The notes: generated from the sequence alone by a model not told the origin. A stretch of DNA of 64,000 nucleotides from Staphylococcus warneri (GCF_900636385.1 NZ_LR134269.1:2363577-2427576), one strand, 5' to 3'. Positions 29,663-40,498 are shown, counted from the first letter of the stretch. Translations and numbers: made by a program.

Positions 29663-32600
29663 ATGAAAAATCATTTATTTAAGGTAAATCAACGTCAGCG
29701 CTATGCTATTCGAAAATTCTCTGTAGGAATTGGGTCAACACTTATTGACGTCACTCTATTTTTAGGTATGCAAAATCACGCACACGCTGCTGAGAATTCA
29801 GAATCAAAAACACAACAAAATACTGAAGAAAACAATGCATCTTCTACACCTAATCAACAAGCGACATCGCCCGATGCTAAATTAAACACAAACAACACTT
29901 CAACGGTATTGAAACACGACCAAAATCAAAGTCAGACTAAACCTGTTCAAACTAATGATTCACATATCACATCTGATATGCAAAACCAACAAACAAGTCA
30001 GATGACTAAAACAACACAACAGTTGAATTCAACTCAAGATCAAAATCAAAACAACCAAACAATTAATAAAAAGCAAACACAAAATGAAGCTAAATTTAAC
30101 GCCACAGAAGCACTTTCTAAACAAACTTCACAACAAGCCAACACTCATGTAGAACCATCACAAGCTCAACCTTCTGTACCTCAGTCAAAGACATTCAATA
30201 CTCAATCAACACAATCACAAACACAACATCATATCGTTCAACGTCAATTTGTTAAACCTGTTTCTAGAGCTTATGTAGCAAATAATGGCATTGTAAATGT
30301 TGATGATGACTCATTTACATTTACTGATTTAAAAAATGCTTTTAATGATGCCAATGTGAGCCAAATTAATTTTAATTCTGATCATCAATTTGAGTTTACT
30401 GAAGGTTTAAAATTGAATCGCGGTCTCATCATTAATGTCGCAAACGGTAAAAAAGTAGATTTTAATGCTGCACCTGGACAAGCACAGAAACTTATCGGTA
30501 TTGATGCATCTCTTGGTAATGGTCAAGCGCTAACAATTAACAACGATGGTCAGTTAAATTTCAATAACTTCAATAAAGGTATCGCTGTTCATGGCGGAGA
30601 TTCAACTACTCAACTTAACATTAACGGTGGCGAAACAAACTTTAATAACTTTAATCAGTCTGGTATTGATGCTAGTAAGAAATTTGCTGGTGAGATTTCA
30701 ATTCAAGATGCTCATATTAATACCAATTCCACAAGAGATTCTACGGGATCAACTTTACTATTAGGAGATAGTTTTGATTCAAAATTAAATGTAAATCATT
30801 CAACTCTCAATTTGGTTAACAATGGCGATAGCCCTACGAGTAATGCGATTGAATCTAATGCTGGTATAGTGAATTTTAATGATAGTAACATTTACTCTTC
30901 TTCTCGAGCACATTACAATTTCAATATTTTTAATCCAGATCATCGACGTGGGGATCAACAAGTTAATTTCTCAAATACTGATTTAAAAGTGAATACCCCT
31001 ACAGATGCTAATCCATACAAATCTATATGGATATTCAAAGTGCCAGTAGACGCAGTAGGTATTAACTCTGAATTTACACATTTTAATGTAACGAATAATA
31101 GTACTATTTCACAAAATATAAATGGATTCACAGGTGATGAAAAAGGTATCGAATTAGAACATTCAACGTTAACTGTTGAAAACGGTACACTTGATTTACG
31201 TAGTGTTGGATTTGATAAAGGCTCATCGTTAAATAGCAGTCTAGCATGGCCTTCATTAATCGATATCAAAGATGATTCCAAAGTCACAATTGATAAATTT
31301 CATGATTTACCAAGTAATTCAAATGTTTCTACTGATTTCCCTAAAATAATAATTAGCGGTGGATCTGTTAGCCTACCTTTAGATGAAAAAGGTAATGCTC
31401 AAGTTCCTACTGGGACTCAAATTGTTAATGAAAATGGTGAAGTTTTAACTCATTTCGCAATTGATAAATCGAATTTAGACAAAAATGTAAACAATAAATA
31501 TGATTTAACCATTACGAGTGACCCTAATGATCCAATCAATCACCCTGAATATAACTATGGATTAAATGAAAATAAATTACATGATCAAACGGCACATGTA
31601 TGGGCACCAGCTGTGACAGTTGATTTCTTTAAAGATAAAAATGATGCACAAAATAATCAAAATAGTATAACTGAAGACCACGTCATTACACCTAGAGGGA
31701 ATACAATTGGTTTAGTAGATAAATCAGCTCCAACTACATTGGATGGTAATCCGGTCAAATGGTTCTATTCAGATAATGATCAACCATATAGCGATGGGGA
31801 TAAAATTTTAAAAGATACAAAATTATATCCAGTCATTCAAATGATGCCATTAAACGATGCTCCAACCATTACAACATCTCCACAAGTCATTCATGAAGGT
31901 GATCATAATTTTGAAGTGATAAAAGTAGTTACAAGTGCTACTGATAAAGAAGACGGAGATTTAACTAACAAAGTTGAAATTATTGATAACGGTGGTTTTA
32001 ATGCTGATGTACCAGGACAATATACGATCACAGTTAAAGTAACAGATAGCGAAGGAGCTTCATATATTACTACTGAAACAGTAACCGTGATTCCAGTCGA
32101 TAGTGATTCCGATAGTGACTCGGATTCGGATAGCGACTCGGACTCTGACAGCGATTCCGATTCTGATAGCGACTCTGATTCGGATAGCGACTCGGACTCT
32201 GACAGCGACTCGGACTCTGATAGCAACTCGGATTCGGATAGCGACTCCGACTCTGATAGCGACTCTGATTCTGACAGCGACTCGGATTCCGATAGTGACT
32301 CTGATTCCGATAGTGACTCAGACTCTGACAGCGATTCTGACTCTGACAGTGACTCGGATTCCGATAGTGACTCGGATTCTGACAGTGACTCGGATTCCGA
32401 TAGTGACTCGGATTCTGACAGTGATTCGGATTCTGACAGTGACTCGGATTCTGACAGCGATTCCGATTCCGACAGTGACTCAGACTCTGATAGCGATTCC
32501 GATTCCGATAGTGATTCTGATAGCGACTCAGACTCTGACAGCGACTCCGAAACTCATAAGGATGTAGAACATCATTCTGCATTACATGCCGATTCACATC

Positions 32601-32728
32601 ATCACACAGATAAACTGCCTGAAACTGGTCAACAAAATGAAGCTTCAAATACGACCTTATTGGGAGGTATCTTGGCAGGTATTGCAAGTTTACTCTTATT
32701 AGGTAGAAGACGAAAAAATCAAAAATAG
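29663..32728 (+). CDS. LPXTG-anchored serine-aspartate repeat adhesin with beta-helix-like region
   Basis: 1021 residues. An YSIRK-type signal ([15 protein letters not shown], with Ala for Ser) ends at AHAAE. Residues about 50-205 are Gln/Asn/Thr-rich. From about 205 to 560 runs a domain of short repeating strands ([27 protein letters not shown]) like a pectate-lyase-type adhesive beta-helix, not the DEv-IgG fold of SdrCDE/ClfA. An Ig-like DUF5011 domain follows (about 730-808, [11 protein letters not shown] and [11 protein letters not shown]), then an SD repeat tract of about 150 residues and the sorting signal LPETG (985-989), hydrophobic span and RRRKNQK. Sortase A would anchor it to peptidoglycan. 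Ligand unknown; surface adhesion or biofilm role is inferred. Confidence 0.9.
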   Translation: MKNHLFKVNQRQRYAIRKFSVGIGSTLIDVTLFLGMQNHAHAAENSESKTQQNTEENNASSTPNQQATSPDAKLNTNNTSTVLKHDQNQSQTKPVQTNDSHITSDMQNQQTSQMTKTTQQLNSTQDQNQNNQTINKKQTQNEAKFNATEALSKQTSQQANTHVEPSQAQPSVPQSKTFNTQSTQSQTQHHIVQRQFVKPVSRAYVANNGIVNVDDDSFTFTDLKNAFNDANVSQINFNSDHQFEFTEGLKLNRGLIINVANGKKVDFNAAPGQAQKLIGIDASLGNGQALTINNDGQLNFNNFNKGIAVHGGDSTTQLNINGGETNFNNFNQSGIDASKKFAGEISIQDAHINTNSTRDSTGSTLLLGDSFDSKLNVNHSTLNLVNNGDSPTSNAIESNAGIVNFNDSNIYSSSRAHYNFNIFNPDHRRGDQQVNFSNTDLKVNTPTDANPYKSIWIFKVPVDAVGINSEFTHFNVTNNSTISQNINGFTGDEKGIELEHSTLTVENGTLDLRSVGFDKGSSLNSSLAWPSLIDIKDDSKVTIDKFHDLPSNSNVSTDFPKIIISGGSVSLPLDEKGNAQVPTGTQIVNENGEVLTHFAIDKSNLDKNVNNKYDLTITSDPNDPINHPEYNYGLNENKLHDQTAHVWAPAVTVDFFKDKNDAQNNQNSITEDHVITPRGNTIGLVDKSAPTTLDGNPVKWFYSDNDQPYSDGDKILKDTKLYPVIQMMPLNDAPTITTSPQVIHEGDHNFEVIKVVTSATDKEDGDLTNKVEIIDNGGFNADVPGQYTITVKVTDSEGASYITTETVTVIPVDSDSDSDSDSDSDSDSDSDSDSDSDSDSDSDSDSDSDSDSDSNSDSDSDSDSDSDSDSDSDSDSDSDSDSDSDSDSDSDSDSDSDSDSDSDSDSDSDSDSDSDSDSDSDSDSDSDSDSDSDSDSDSDSDSDSDSDSDSDSDSDSDSDSDSETHKDVEHHSALHADSHHHTDKLPETGQQNEASNTTLLGGILAGIASLLLLGRRRKNQK
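32098..32550 (+). repeat. Serine-aspartate codon repeat tract
   Basis: About 450 bases of alternating Ser and Asp codons with varied synonymous codons (GAT/GAC, AGC/AGT/TCG/TCC/TCT/TCA). One SN variant occurs near 32224. The tract is a stalk lifting the adhesin through the wall and can change length by recombination. Confidence 0.95.
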
Positions 32729-32754
32729 TCATCGCGTACTAACTAAATAAAAAT

Positions 32755-32845
32755 AAGACTAGGTAATTATTTATGGCTTATGCACATATATTCACAAACT
32801 AACACTGAATATATAATGTATAATCAATAATTATCTAGTCTTTTT
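32755..32845. terminator. Shared terminator between adhesin and GNAT gene
   Basis: AAGACTAGGTAATTATT and AATAATTATCTAGTCTT pair across a long loop and are followed by TTTTTC on the plus strand, with A-rich sequence on the other side for the convergent gene. Confidence 0.6.
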
Positions 32846-32849
32846 CTAT

Positions 32850-33392
32850 TTATGATTGCCATTCTGATTTTAATAAACTATAAACAAAACTATCTTTAAA
32901 TTGACCTTGTACTTTTTCTTCGCTTCTCAGTCGACCTTCTCTTGTAAAACCTAATCGTTCTGGTATCGCTTGGCTTTTTTTATTTTCAACTGATGCTCTA
33001 ATTTCCACACGATTTAACTTTAATTCATTGAACGCATAATCAATCAATGCTTTAGTACACTGTGTCATGATTCCTTTTTTCTGATGATTTTCACCTAAAT
33101 AATACCCAATTGATGTTTTCTTGTTTACATTGTCAATATAGTGTAATCCAATCACACCAACCAATTGGTCTTCTATCCATATGCCGCAATGAAAACCATT
33201 ACCGGAGGCAAATTGGCGTAACGCTGCTTGAATAAATTTTCGACTATCTTCAACTTGGTTAGTATAAGCTACAAATGGTAACCATTCTGCTAAATATGAC
33301 CTCGATTGATCAACAAGATTAAATAACGTATCCGCTTCTCTCTCTTCTAATATCTTTAAAGTTACGACTTCATTTACTTTAAATCCAAACAT
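32850..33392 (-). CDS. GNAT-family N-acetyltransferase (RimJ/RimL type)
   Basis: 180 residues. It shows the acetyl-CoA-binding segment SIGYYLGENHQKKGIMTQC (R/Q-x-x-G-x-G/A region, here QKKGIM), followed by ALIDYAFNELKLNRVEIRASVENKKSQAIPERLGF, the hallmark of ribosomal-protein N-acetyltransferase relatives. Likely substrate is a protein N-terminus or small amine, not identifiable from sequence. It sits alone between two terminators. Confidence 0.86.
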   Translation of the reverse strand: MFGFKVNEVVTLKILEEREADTLFNLVDQSRSYLAEWLPFVAYTNQVEDSRKFIQAALRQFASGNGFHCGIWIEDQLVGVIGLHYIDNVNKKTSIGYYLGENHQKKGIMTQCTKALIDYAFNELKLNRVEIRASVENKKSQAIPERLGFTREGRLRSEEKVQGQFKDSFVYSLLKSEWQS

Positions 33393-33456
33393 GCTTTACA
33401 CCCCATTTACATTATTGTCACACAATTCTGTTAATTATCAACATAATAACACACGT

Positions 33457-33551
33457 TGTGGATAAATTACAATCAATCCCCAACCCTTGATATGCATCGT
33501 TTTATCAAATTGTTAATTCAAAATTATCCACAACATCTAAACTTATCCACG
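33457..33551. promoter_or_regulatory. Cluster of three DnaA boxes outside the origin
   Basis: TGTGGATAA at 33457-33465 (minus-strand TTATCCACA), TTATCCACA at 33524-33532 and TTATCCACG at 33543-33551. The first two match the 9-mer consensus TTATNCACA exactly, the third has one mismatch. They sit in a noncoding gap about 30 kb from oriC. Confidence 0.6.
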
Positions 33552-33609
33552 AAAAAAGTCTCTATCATTGACTCACCTTTTTTACAAAGTTTTAGTCAAC
33601 GATAGAGAC
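33552..33609 (-). terminator. Terminator of the signal peptidase operon
   Basis: GTCTCTATCATTGACT (33558-33573) and AGTCAACGATAGAGAC (33594-33609) pair over 16 bases with one mismatch, followed on the minus strand by TTTTTTC. Confidence 0.8.
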
Positions 33610-33622
33610 CCTTTATTGATAC

Positions 33623-34201
33623 TTAATTGGGAAATGTCCCTGGATTAAATCCACTTTCCCATTTATCGAAAGGCCAATACCTAAACATCACTTTACCGAC
33701 AATTTGCTTTTTATCAATCAGACCAACATCTTTATATCGGCTATCATTACTATTTTGTCTATTATCACCTAATACAAGATATTTATCTTCAGGTATTTTA
33801 GCCTTCCCATTCGCACCATTAAGTGTTTTGGAATTAAAATCTTCTGTTAAATACTTACCATTTTTATACTTTTTATTTTCACTCAAATAGGGTTCTTTAA
33901 CTTTTTTATCATTAATATACAATTGATCTTTCTTATATTTAACCGTATCTCCTGGTTTACCAATCAATCGTTTAATATAATCGCTTTTAGAATTAGCATG
34001 AAAAATAATGACATCACCGGAATCAATATGATTCAATGTCTTAGATATTTTACTAACTATCACTTTATCTTTATCTTCAAAAGTAGGATGCATCGATTCT
34101 CCTGAAACAGTATAAGAAGTACCGATAAATACTGTGAGAATGATAGCGATAATAATACCTATTGCTAATGCAACAATCCACTCGATCATTTCTTTTCCCA
34201 T
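33623..34201 (-). CDS. Type I signal peptidase (SpsB-like)
   Basis: 192 residues with one N-terminal membrane anchor (IEWIVALAIGIIIAIILTVFI). Catalytic Ser36 (SGESMHPT) and Lys77 (YIKRLIGKPGD) are present at the same positions as in S. aureus SpsB, and the GDNRQNSNDSR box is intact. It cleaves signal peptides of secreted proteins at the outer membrane face. It is the last gene of an operon with a lipoprotein and a serine-rich secreted protein, so it may be a dedicated peptidase rather than the main housekeeping enzyme, usually encoded elsewhere. Confidence 0.93.
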   Translation of the reverse strand: MGKEMIEWIVALAIGIIIAIILTVFIGTSYTVSGESMHPTFEDKDKVIVSKISKTLNHIDSGDVIIFHANSKSDYIKRLIGKPGDTVKYKKDQLYINDKKVKEPYLSENKKYKNGKYLTEDFNSKTLNGANGKAKIPEDKYLVLGDNRQNSNDSRYKDVGLIDKKQIVGKVMFRYWPFDKWESGFNPGTFPN

Positions 34202-34228
34202 AGAAACTCCTTAACTACAAATGATTAT

Positions 34229-34867
34229 TTATTGAACAACACCATTTTTAATTTTGACGTGTTGCCCTTTTTGAATTTTGTCGTATTGCTTTTTGGGTAC
34301 AACTACAACACGTTTACCTTGTTTCGTATCAACTGTTACTGTGTATAATTTTTCATGGTCTTTCATTTGATGTTTCAACATGTTCATTTGATATTGAACA
34401 TTATTTTTCTTTTCCTGACTGGCTTGAGATGCTGAAGAAAAGAGATACAAATATAACCAATTATTATAAAATGACGTCGACATAAATTGAGTTTGATATG
34501 CTGCACTTGAACTATAAGGACGTCTTGGACTTACTAATGATTTGGTACTCGAGTTATTTTTATATTGTTTGCTTTGTGCTGACTTAGATTGGCTTGATTT
34601 AGCTGCTTGTTGAGACGCTCGTTGACTTGATTGTTGAGCTGCTCGTGATGCATTAGCTGCACTTGAACGGCTCATAGAGGAACTTGATGATGTTGATGAA
34701 GCACCTCTTGATGAAGCTGATGACGAACTAGATGATGAGCTACTAGAACTACTAGAGCTAGAACCACCTGAAGTACTTGCCGCATCTAGTTGAGTAGACA
34801 AAGCAATTGTTGTGATAGTTACAAACGTAATGGTTATTAAACTAAATTTACATAATAAACGCTTCAT
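34229..34867 (-). CDS. Serine-rich secreted protein, unknown function
   Basis: 212 residues. A signal peptide (KRLLCKFSLITITFVTITTI, cleavage likely near DAA) is followed by a very Ser-rich segment (residues about 35-105, with an uninterrupted Ser run), a Tyr/Ser middle (SAAYQTQFMSTSFYNNWLYLYLFSSAS) and a basic C-terminal module (YTVTVDTKQGKRVVVVPKKQYDKIQKGQHVKIKNG) that looks like a small beta domain. The gene lies 27 nt upstream of the signal peptidase gene. No family recognised; surface structural role is possible. Confidence 0.75.
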   Translation of the reverse strand: MKRLLCKFSLITITFVTITTIALSTQLDAASTSGGSSSSSSSSSSSSSSSASSRGASSTSSSSSMSRSSAANASRAAQQSSQRASQQAAKSSQSKSAQSKQYKNNSSTKSLVSPRRPYSSSAAYQTQFMSTSFYNNWLYLYLFSSASQASQEKKNNVQYQMNMLKHQMKDHEKLYTVTVDTKQGKRVVVVPKKQYDKIQKGQHVKIKNGVVQ

Positions 34868-34881
34868 AAACTCACCTCTAT

Positions 34882-35262
34882 TTATTTAGATACTTCATCC
34901 TTAGATACTGCTTTACCTTCTGTTTCATCATCGCCGTACATCATATATGGTGGACGATAAACATGAATCTTTTTACCATCTTTAATCATATATGGTTTCT
35001 TATTGCCATCACTTAAGATATGTTCGTAAACATGATCTAAAGTTGTTTTTTCCAAATGGGATTTCCCTTTACTATCTTTATATTTGATTTCAACATTTGG
35101 CGTATCTTCATCACCATCATTTAATACTTCGTAGTATTCGTATTCATATTTATCAGATTTTTTACTTTCTTTGGAAGGCTCTTTTTGTTCACCATTACCT
35201 CCACAACCAGCTAAAGTTAAACATAATAAACATGTGCTCAATAATAACAAAATCTTTTTCAT
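34882..35262 (-). CDS. Lipoprotein, unknown function
   Basis: 126 residues with a lipobox LTLAGCGGNG (lipidated Cys20). An acidic/basic linker (EQKEPSKESKKSDKYEYEYYEV) leads to a small globular part (EIKYKDSKGKSHLEKTTLDHVYEHILSDGNKKPYMIKDGKKIHVYRPPYMMYG). No membrane segment after the signal. First gene of the operon with the serine-rich protein and signal peptidase, so the three probably act together at the membrane surface. Confidence 0.78.
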   Translation of the reverse strand: MKKILLLLSTCLLCLTLAGCGGNGEQKEPSKESKKSDKYEYEYYEVLNDGDEDTPNVEIKYKDSKGKSHLEKTTLDHVYEHILSDGNKKPYMIKDGKKIHVYRPPYMMYGDDETEGKAVSKDEVSK

Positions 35263-35436
35263 GAACAGATACTCCTTTCAAATTATAAATATGTAAAACC
35301 AATTAATTATATGATTACATAACTTAATTAAATATTTCAATTACATTTACAAAAATTAAATGATTAATTCTAATTTTTTATACGTATTTTTGAATATCAC
35401 AAATGATTCCCATCAACCACTTTAACCTTTCAAAGC

Positions 35437-35468
35437 TGTAAGTTTAGGGCGATGATTTGTAAGATTAG
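35437..35468 (+). promoter_or_regulatory. Direct repeat upstream of vraD, probable response-regulator site
   Basis: TGTAAGTTTAG (35437-35447) and TGTAAGATTAG (35458-35468) are direct repeats offset by exactly 21 bp, two helical turns. They lie 63 bases before the vraD start codon. In S. aureus vraDE is switched on by the bacitracin/nisin-sensing BraRS system through its upstream region; this tandem is a good candidate for that binding site. Confidence 0.55.
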
Positions 35469-35530
35469 ATAAAGGCTAGAATGACAGATCACTTCTAAAA
35501 TAAAGATATAAGCAAATAAGGAGTGATAAC

Positions 35531-36289
35531 ATGTCAATCTTACAGGTCAATCAATTATCAAAAATTTATGGCAAGAAGAAGCAATATCAAGCACTTAAAG
35601 ATATTAATTTTTCAGTTGAAAAGGGTGAATTTATTGCCATTATGGGGCCATCAGGATCCGGTAAAACAACCCTTCTAAATGTCTTAAGTTCAATTGATAC
35701 TATTTCGAGTGGTTCTGTGATTGTTGACGGTCACAATATAACTCAATTAAAAAATAAACAACTTGCACAATTTCGCAAGACGTCATTAGGCTTTATCTTT
35801 CAAGATTATAGTGTTCTACCAACGTTAACAGTTAAGGAAAATATTATGTTGCCTTTATCTGTTCAACAACATAGTAAGAAGGAAATGGAGCAACATTATA
35901 AAGAGGTTACTGATGCGTTAGGCATTTATGATTTAAGCCAAAAATATCCAAATGAAATATCTGGTGGTCAACAACAACGTACTGCAGCTGCACGTGCATT
36001 CGTACATCAACCTAAAATCATTTTCGCCGATGAACCTACTGGTGCGCTAGACTCTAAAAGTGCACAAGATTTATTAAATCGTCTTGAAGAAATGAATCGA
36101 AAATTTCAATCCACTATCATAATGGTCACACATGATCCAGTTGCAGCTAGCTTTGCAAAGCGTGTCATTATGTTAAAAGATGGCAATATTCATTCTGAAA
36201 TTAACCAAGGAGAAGATAGTAAACAAGCCTTTTATGAAAATATCATTCAACTTCAATCTTCTTTAGGTGGTGTGACTCATGTCATTTAA
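35531..36289 (+). CDS. vraD: Peptide-antibiotic resistance ABC ATPase VraD
   Basis: 252 residues, the VraD length. Walker [11 protein letters not shown]-loop [12 protein letters not shown], signature [14 protein letters not shown], Walker [15 protein letters not shown] and H-loop VTHDP are complete. It belongs to the BceA/MacB group that powers the BceB-type permease encoded next (11-base overlap). Together with VraH it gives resistance to bacitracin, nisin/gallidermin and related peptides in S. aureus. GGAG precedes the ATG. Confidence 0.9.
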   Translation: MSILQVNQLSKIYGKKKQYQALKDINFSVEKGEFIAIMGPSGSGKTTLLNVLSSIDTISSGSVIVDGHNITQLKNKQLAQFRKTSLGFIFQDYSVLPTLTVKENIMLPLSVQQHSKKEMEQHYKEVTDALGIYDLSQKYPNEISGGQQQRTAAARAFVHQPKIIFADEPTGALDSKSAQDLLNRLEEMNRKFQSTIIMVTHDPVAASFAKRVIMLKDGNIHSEINQGEDSKQAFYENIIQLQSSLGGVTHVI

Positions 36290-38159
36290 TCAAATCACAC
36301 TTAAAAATTTGCGAATGAATATCAAACATTATGGTATTTATTTATTTTCATTGCTTTTAAGTATCATCTTGTATTTTAGCTTTACCACTTTGCAATTCAC
36401 ACACAGTATTAATAATAACAATGCTTTGGCAATTATTAAAAAAGGCGCCTCTGTGGGGTCAGTATTTCTATTTATCATTATCGTGATTTTCTTGATGTAC
36501 GCGAATCATTTATTTATTAAAAGGCGTACACAAGAGTTTGCCTTATTTCAACTTATAGGCTTAACACGTAGTAATATTTTAAGAATGCTATGTATTGAAC
36601 AACTAACAATATTTCTAATCACTGGTGTACTAGGTGTGATGATAGGCATATTTGGTTCTCAACTTTTATTGTATATCGCATCAAAATTAATGCATTTAAC
36701 AATCAAATTGACTATTGGTTTCGAACCTATGGCTTTATCTTTAACATTATTGCTATTAATCATTGCTTTTACACTTATCTTATTCCAAAGCTATATATTC
36801 TTAAAAAAGCGTAGTATTTTAGCTTTAATGAAAGACCGCCGTCAGACTGAGGCCACTAAAGTTAAAATTACCTTTTTAGAAGTAATTAGCGGATTGTTAG
36901 GTATTGCGATGATTGTTTTAGGTTATTACATGGCTACAGAAATGTTCGGTACTTTTAAACAATTAACATTATCTATGACATCACCGTTTATTATATTATT
37001 TCTAACTGTCGTAGGTGCTTATTTATTTTTCCGAAGTACTGTGTCACTGATTTTTAAATCAATTAAACACTTTAAACATGGCCATGTCACTATTACAGAT
37101 GTCGTATTCACCGCTTCAATAATGCATAGAATGAAGAAAAATGCGATGTCTCTAACTATTATTGCAGTTATTTCTGCTGTTACCGTTTCTGTACTTTGTT
37201 TCGCTACAATTACACAAGAAAATAGTAACAATACTTTTAAATCTATAGCACCTCAAGATTTTAACTTATCAACTGAAAAGCAAGCTCAATTATTTAAAAA
37301 ACAATTAGAGAAAAATCATATCAACTATCATACCAAAACGTATGAATCCATATCTCCTAAATCAGTAAAAGATAAGGTTTTGACATTAAAAAATGATAGT
37401 AAAAGTATGGCAATACAAAACGTGCTTGTACCAAACGACAATCTGAAGGGTACTGACGCAATTATTACAAATACGAAAAATACACCTGGTATTATGGAGA
37501 TTCATATTAATCAAACGGTAACTGTAAAAGGTAAGCAACAACAAACTTTTAAAGTGACTAAAGAGGATAAAAATAAAATACTGCCACTTGATCTCACATC
37601 TAATATGCCAGCTATTGAAGTCAGTCGTGCCGAATTTAATAAATTAAAGACAGTTGATATCACACACAATATATACGGTATTAGTCTTGACCATCATCAA
37701 GATATGAAACAAGCCACACACATTGCAAGGTCAATTGATCCTAATATTCAATCACAAAATGAAATTAAAAAGGACTTAGATGCGACCAATGGTATTTTAG
37801 TATTTGTTACATCATTCCTCGGTTTATCATTTTTAATTGCTGCGGGTTGTATTATTTATATTAAACAGATAGATGAAACTGAAGATGAAATTGATCATTT
37901 CCGTATATTAAATCGCATAGGCTTTACTCATCGTGACATGTTAAAAGGGCTAACTTTAAAAATCATTTTCAACTTTGGCCTACCACTCATTATCGCATTA
38001 TTACATGCTTTATTTGCTGCAATTGCTTTTATGAAATTAATGGGAAACGTGTCATACACTACTATCATTATCGTGATGATTGTGTACACGATTGTCTACT
38101 TTGCATTCGCACTAATAGGATTCTTACATTCTAGTCGAGTTATTAAAAAAGCAATTTAG
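36279..38159 (+). CDS. vraE: BceB-type ABC permease VraE
   Basis: 626 residues, identical in length to VraE. BceB architecture: ten hydrophobic spans with a large extracellular domain of about 200 residues between spans 7 and 8 (region [19 protein letters not shown] to [11 protein letters not shown]) that recognises the antibiotic or its lipid complex. The N-terminus ([22 protein letters not shown]) is typical of the VraE/VraG/BraE group. It overlaps vraD and is followed by the small vraH gene. Confidence 0.9.
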   Translation: MSFNQITLKNLRMNIKHYGIYLFSLLLSIILYFSFTTLQFTHSINNNNALAIIKKGASVGSVFLFIIIVIFLMYANHLFIKRRTQEFALFQLIGLTRSNILRMLCIEQLTIFLITGVLGVMIGIFGSQLLLYIASKLMHLTIKLTIGFEPMALSLTLLLLIIAFTLILFQSYIFLKKRSILALMKDRRQTEATKVKITFLEVISGLLGIAMIVLGYYMATEMFGTFKQLTLSMTSPFIILFLTVVGAYLFFRSTVSLIFKSIKHFKHGHVTITDVVFTASIMHRMKKNAMSLTIIAVISAVTVSVLCFATITQENSNNTFKSIAPQDFNLSTEKQAQLFKKQLEKNHINYHTKTYESISPKSVKDKVLTLKNDSKSMAIQNVLVPNDNLKGTDAIITNTKNTPGIMEIHINQTVTVKGKQQQTFKVTKEDKNKILPLDLTSNMPAIEVSRAEFNKLKTVDITHNIYGISLDHHQDMKQATHIARSIDPNIQSQNEIKKDLDATNGILVFVTSFLGLSFLIAAGCIIYIKQIDETEDEIDHFRILNRIGFTHRDMLKGLTLKIIFNFGLPLIIALLHALFAAIAFMKLMGNVSYTTIIIVMIVYTIVYFAFALIGFLHSSRVIKKAI

Positions 38160-38196
38160 TCATTATTTAAATAAAAAACATAAGGAGAGATTTATC

Positions 38197-38385
38197 ATGA
38201 AATTTAAAGATTTAATTAAACAATCATACGAGGATTTGAAAAATTTAAACGTCAATGTATTCAACGTTATTATGTTAACGTTAATCGTTATTGTATTAAG
38301 TAGCGCTTTAACACCGATAGCCGGTATCCCAATTGGATTACTAGGTGGCGCCTATGTCTTAAAACGTCGTGATGAAAAACAATAA
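38197..38385 (+). CDS. vraH: VraH-like small membrane protein
   Basis: 62 residues with one or two hydrophobic spans (VFNVIMLTLIVIVLSSAL and AGIPIGLLGGAYVL) and a charged C-terminus (KRRDEKQ). In S. aureus a peptide of about 55 residues, VraH, is encoded right after vraDE and is needed for high-level daptomycin and gallidermin resistance by associating with the transporter. Position, size and topology match; the name rests mainly on that. AAGGAGAG precedes ATG 38197. Confidence 0.82.
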   Translation: MKFKDLIKQSYEDLKNLNVNVFNVIMLTLIVIVLSSALTPIAGIPIGLLGGAYVLKRRDEKQ

Positions 38386-38397
38386 ATAAAGTAGAAC

Positions 38398-38433
38398 AGT
38401 GTGTGCCCAATATTGAGCACACACTATTTTTTT
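38398..38433. terminator. Shared terminator between vraDEH and the lipase gene
   Basis: AGTGTGTGC and GCACACACT form a 9-bp stem followed by ATTTTTTTA. The convergent lipase stop lies within its 3' side. Confidence 0.82.
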
Positions 38434-40498
38434 AATGTTTTATACCATCTATGTCTTCAATTCTAATTAAATTATTGATAATTCCTAAATAAAATTGACT
38501 TAATTCTTCACCTATACGTTTATAATCTGTTGCATCTAATCCCACAAAATCTAAATGATCCCAACCATTCATCACTGGTTTGACCTGCCAAATACCTTTA
38601 TCTGTAGTTGGGGAAGTCATCCCTACCGTCTTAGCGGCTTGATTTGTAGGGAATAATGAAGATGACACTGGCACAATACCGTCATTTTTTCTTACATTTA
38701 CATTATCATCTCTACCAATTAACCTACTTGTTAAATCAAATAAGAAAAATTGTCTAATATTAGGATTTTCATTACCTAATGGTCCCGTATGTGTATCTAA
38801 TCCCGTATAAGATGTATATACAATATTAGGATTAAGTGACGTCATCTGATTTAGCTTCTCTGAACCTTCAGTCGTTAAATCATAGACTGCACTATCTTGA
38901 GTCTTCCAAATCTTACTATTCGCAACGCGTTTCACATAATCAATATAACTTTCATCTGGACGTTGTTTGAATCCCCATTGTGAAAATCCGAGATCAATAT
39001 GAGAATATTTATTTCCACTTAAGCGACCTATTCTATTAAATACACCTTTTACAAAATCAGTATTACCAAGTTTATCTGCAGCTGGTGTGCCATTATGTGG
39101 TGTCGCTAAAGTTGTGATTGATGAAATCATATTATCTTTCCCACCTGTAAATAAAGGAGAAATCTCACCACCATGTGCTTTTTGATAATCTATTTCTTCT
39201 TGATTACCATGTCTTAAAAAATGCTCAAGCAGACGTATCGTTTGACCGCCCATACTATGACCTATTAAATGAATCTTTTTACCTGGCTGCCAATCTGGCA
39301 TAATCCCTTGATAAAATTTACCATATCTATCATGTCCTGTTTTAGCAGCATGTGCTGCACCATAATCTACTTTTCCACCTTTAATATAATGATACAGTTC
39401 TACAGCGCGGTCATAGTTACTACTAAAAGCACCGACACTCGCTTCATGCACGTCATAACCTAGTTTCTCTAATCGTTTCTTAACTGGGAATTTCGTACCA
39501 CCCCAATAATTAGGATACAAAGCTGGTGCATTGTCACCCACTAACCCTAAAAATCCATGTACTAGCACTACCGGATATTTGTTTTTATATTGATTACTTT
39601 TGATAGTAGCTTCATCTGTATTTTTAGGTTTAATATTCTGATTTGTAGTTTGTTGTTGTGTTGGTTTAGTAGAAATATTTGTGTTAACTTTTTGACCTGG
39701 AGTTGAATGGGATTGGGTCTTTAATGAATGCGGTTTATGTTGTTGGCTGTGTGACTTTACAGAAGTTGTGTTGTCTTTACTTTTATTGTTACTTTGCTGC
39801 TTGGTATCTTTTTGCTCAATTGGCTGGTTATCTAATTTTTCTTTTACATCATTTCGAGATTGTAATTGTTGGTTATCTTTTTGTGGTTTAACATCTAGAC
39901 GTTGCTTTTGTTGTTTATTATTTGATGAATTAGGATGTTCTTTTTGGTTTAATTGCGAATTGTTAGATTGTTTATTATCAACCTTCTTGTTTTTATCTTG
40001 ATACTGATCTTGAATACGCTTATGATTATCTACTTTTTCAATTTTTTCTGGTTCGGTATTAGGTGTTTTGTCATCACTAGGTTGCTGTTTGTTATGACTT
40101 TCCTGATTATTAATGGAGGGCTCTTTTGAAGAGTGATTAGCCGTCTGATTAGAAGCAGGTTGTTCCTGTTTTTCAACTTGTTCTGCTTGTGTTGAATTCT
40201 CTATTTCCTTATTTTCGGCTTTTGAGGATTGTTGCTCATTTTGTTGAGAATAAGACTGCGCGTCGTCTACTTTATTAATATTTTTGTCGATTTCCGATTC
40301 TTTTGAAAACACATTAGCATCTTGGTCGGAAGGCTTTGAGTGAGAAAGAACTGATTCTTGTGATAAGTGGGAGGATTGTTGCTCAGCAGCTTGAACGTCA
40401 TGTTCTGAAACAAAAAATGTAATACCAGCTACAATTGATACAACACCTATTGTAAATTTTCGAATACTAAACTGTCTTTTAGAATTATTATTTTTCAA
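38432..40498 (-). CDS. Secreted YSIRK triacylglycerol lipase (Geh/Lip family)
   Basis: 688 residues from TTG 40498 (GAGGTG eight bases upstream); the longer frame to 40528 lacks an RBS. Pre-pro-lipase layout: YSIRK-type signal ([18 protein letters not shown] to VQAAE), a Gln/Asn/Lys/Ser-rich propeptide of about 260 residues, then the alpha/beta hydrolase ([20 protein letters not shown]). Catalytic Ser415 lies in GHSMGG and His648 in GWDHLDFVG. It hydrolyses host lipids after secretion and removal of the propeptide by an extracellular protease. Staphylococcal genomes carry two or more such lipases and I cannot say which ortholog this is. Confidence 0.93.
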   Translation of the reverse strand: MKNNNSKRQFSIRKFTIGVVSIVAGITFFVSEHDVQAAEQQSSHLSQESVLSHSKPSDQDANVFSKESEIDKNINKVDDAQSYSQQNEQQSSKAENKEIENSTQAEQVEKQEQPASNQTANHSSKEPSINNQESHNKQQPSDDKTPNTEPEKIEKVDNHKRIQDQYQDKNKKVDNKQSNNSQLNQKEHPNSSNNKQQKQRLDVKPQKDNQQLQSRNDVKEKLDNQPIEQKDTKQQSNNKSKDNTTSVKSHSQQHKPHSLKTQSHSTPGQKVNTNISTKPTQQQTTNQNIKPKNTDEATIKSNQYKNKYPVVLVHGFLGLVGDNAPALYPNYWGGTKFPVKKRLEKLGYDVHEASVGAFSSNYDRAVELYHYIKGGKVDYGAAHAAKTGHDRYGKFYQGIMPDWQPGKKIHLIGHSMGGQTIRLLEHFLRHGNQEEIDYQKAHGGEISPLFTGGKDNMISSITTLATPHNGTPAADKLGNTDFVKGVFNRIGRLSGNKYSHIDLGFSQWGFKQRPDESYIDYVKRVANSKIWKTQDSAVYDLTTEGSEKLNQMTSLNPNIVYTSYTGLDTHTGPLGNENPNIRQFFLFDLTSRLIGRDDNVNVRKNDGIVPVSSSLFPTNQAAKTVGMTSPTTDKGIWQVKPVMNGWDHLDFVGLDATDYKRIGEELSQFYLGIINNLIRIEDIDGIKH

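Noticed and set aside
32098..32550. CRISPR-like periodic repeat
   Set aside because: Repeats are 6-18 bases, continuous and in frame within an LPXTG protein; there are no spacers.
32070..32732. Long open frames in alternative frames across the SD repeat (both strands)
   Set aside because: They come from the six-base periodicity of the Ser-Asp codons; they lack RBS and give low-complexity products. The real gene is the plus-strand adhesin.
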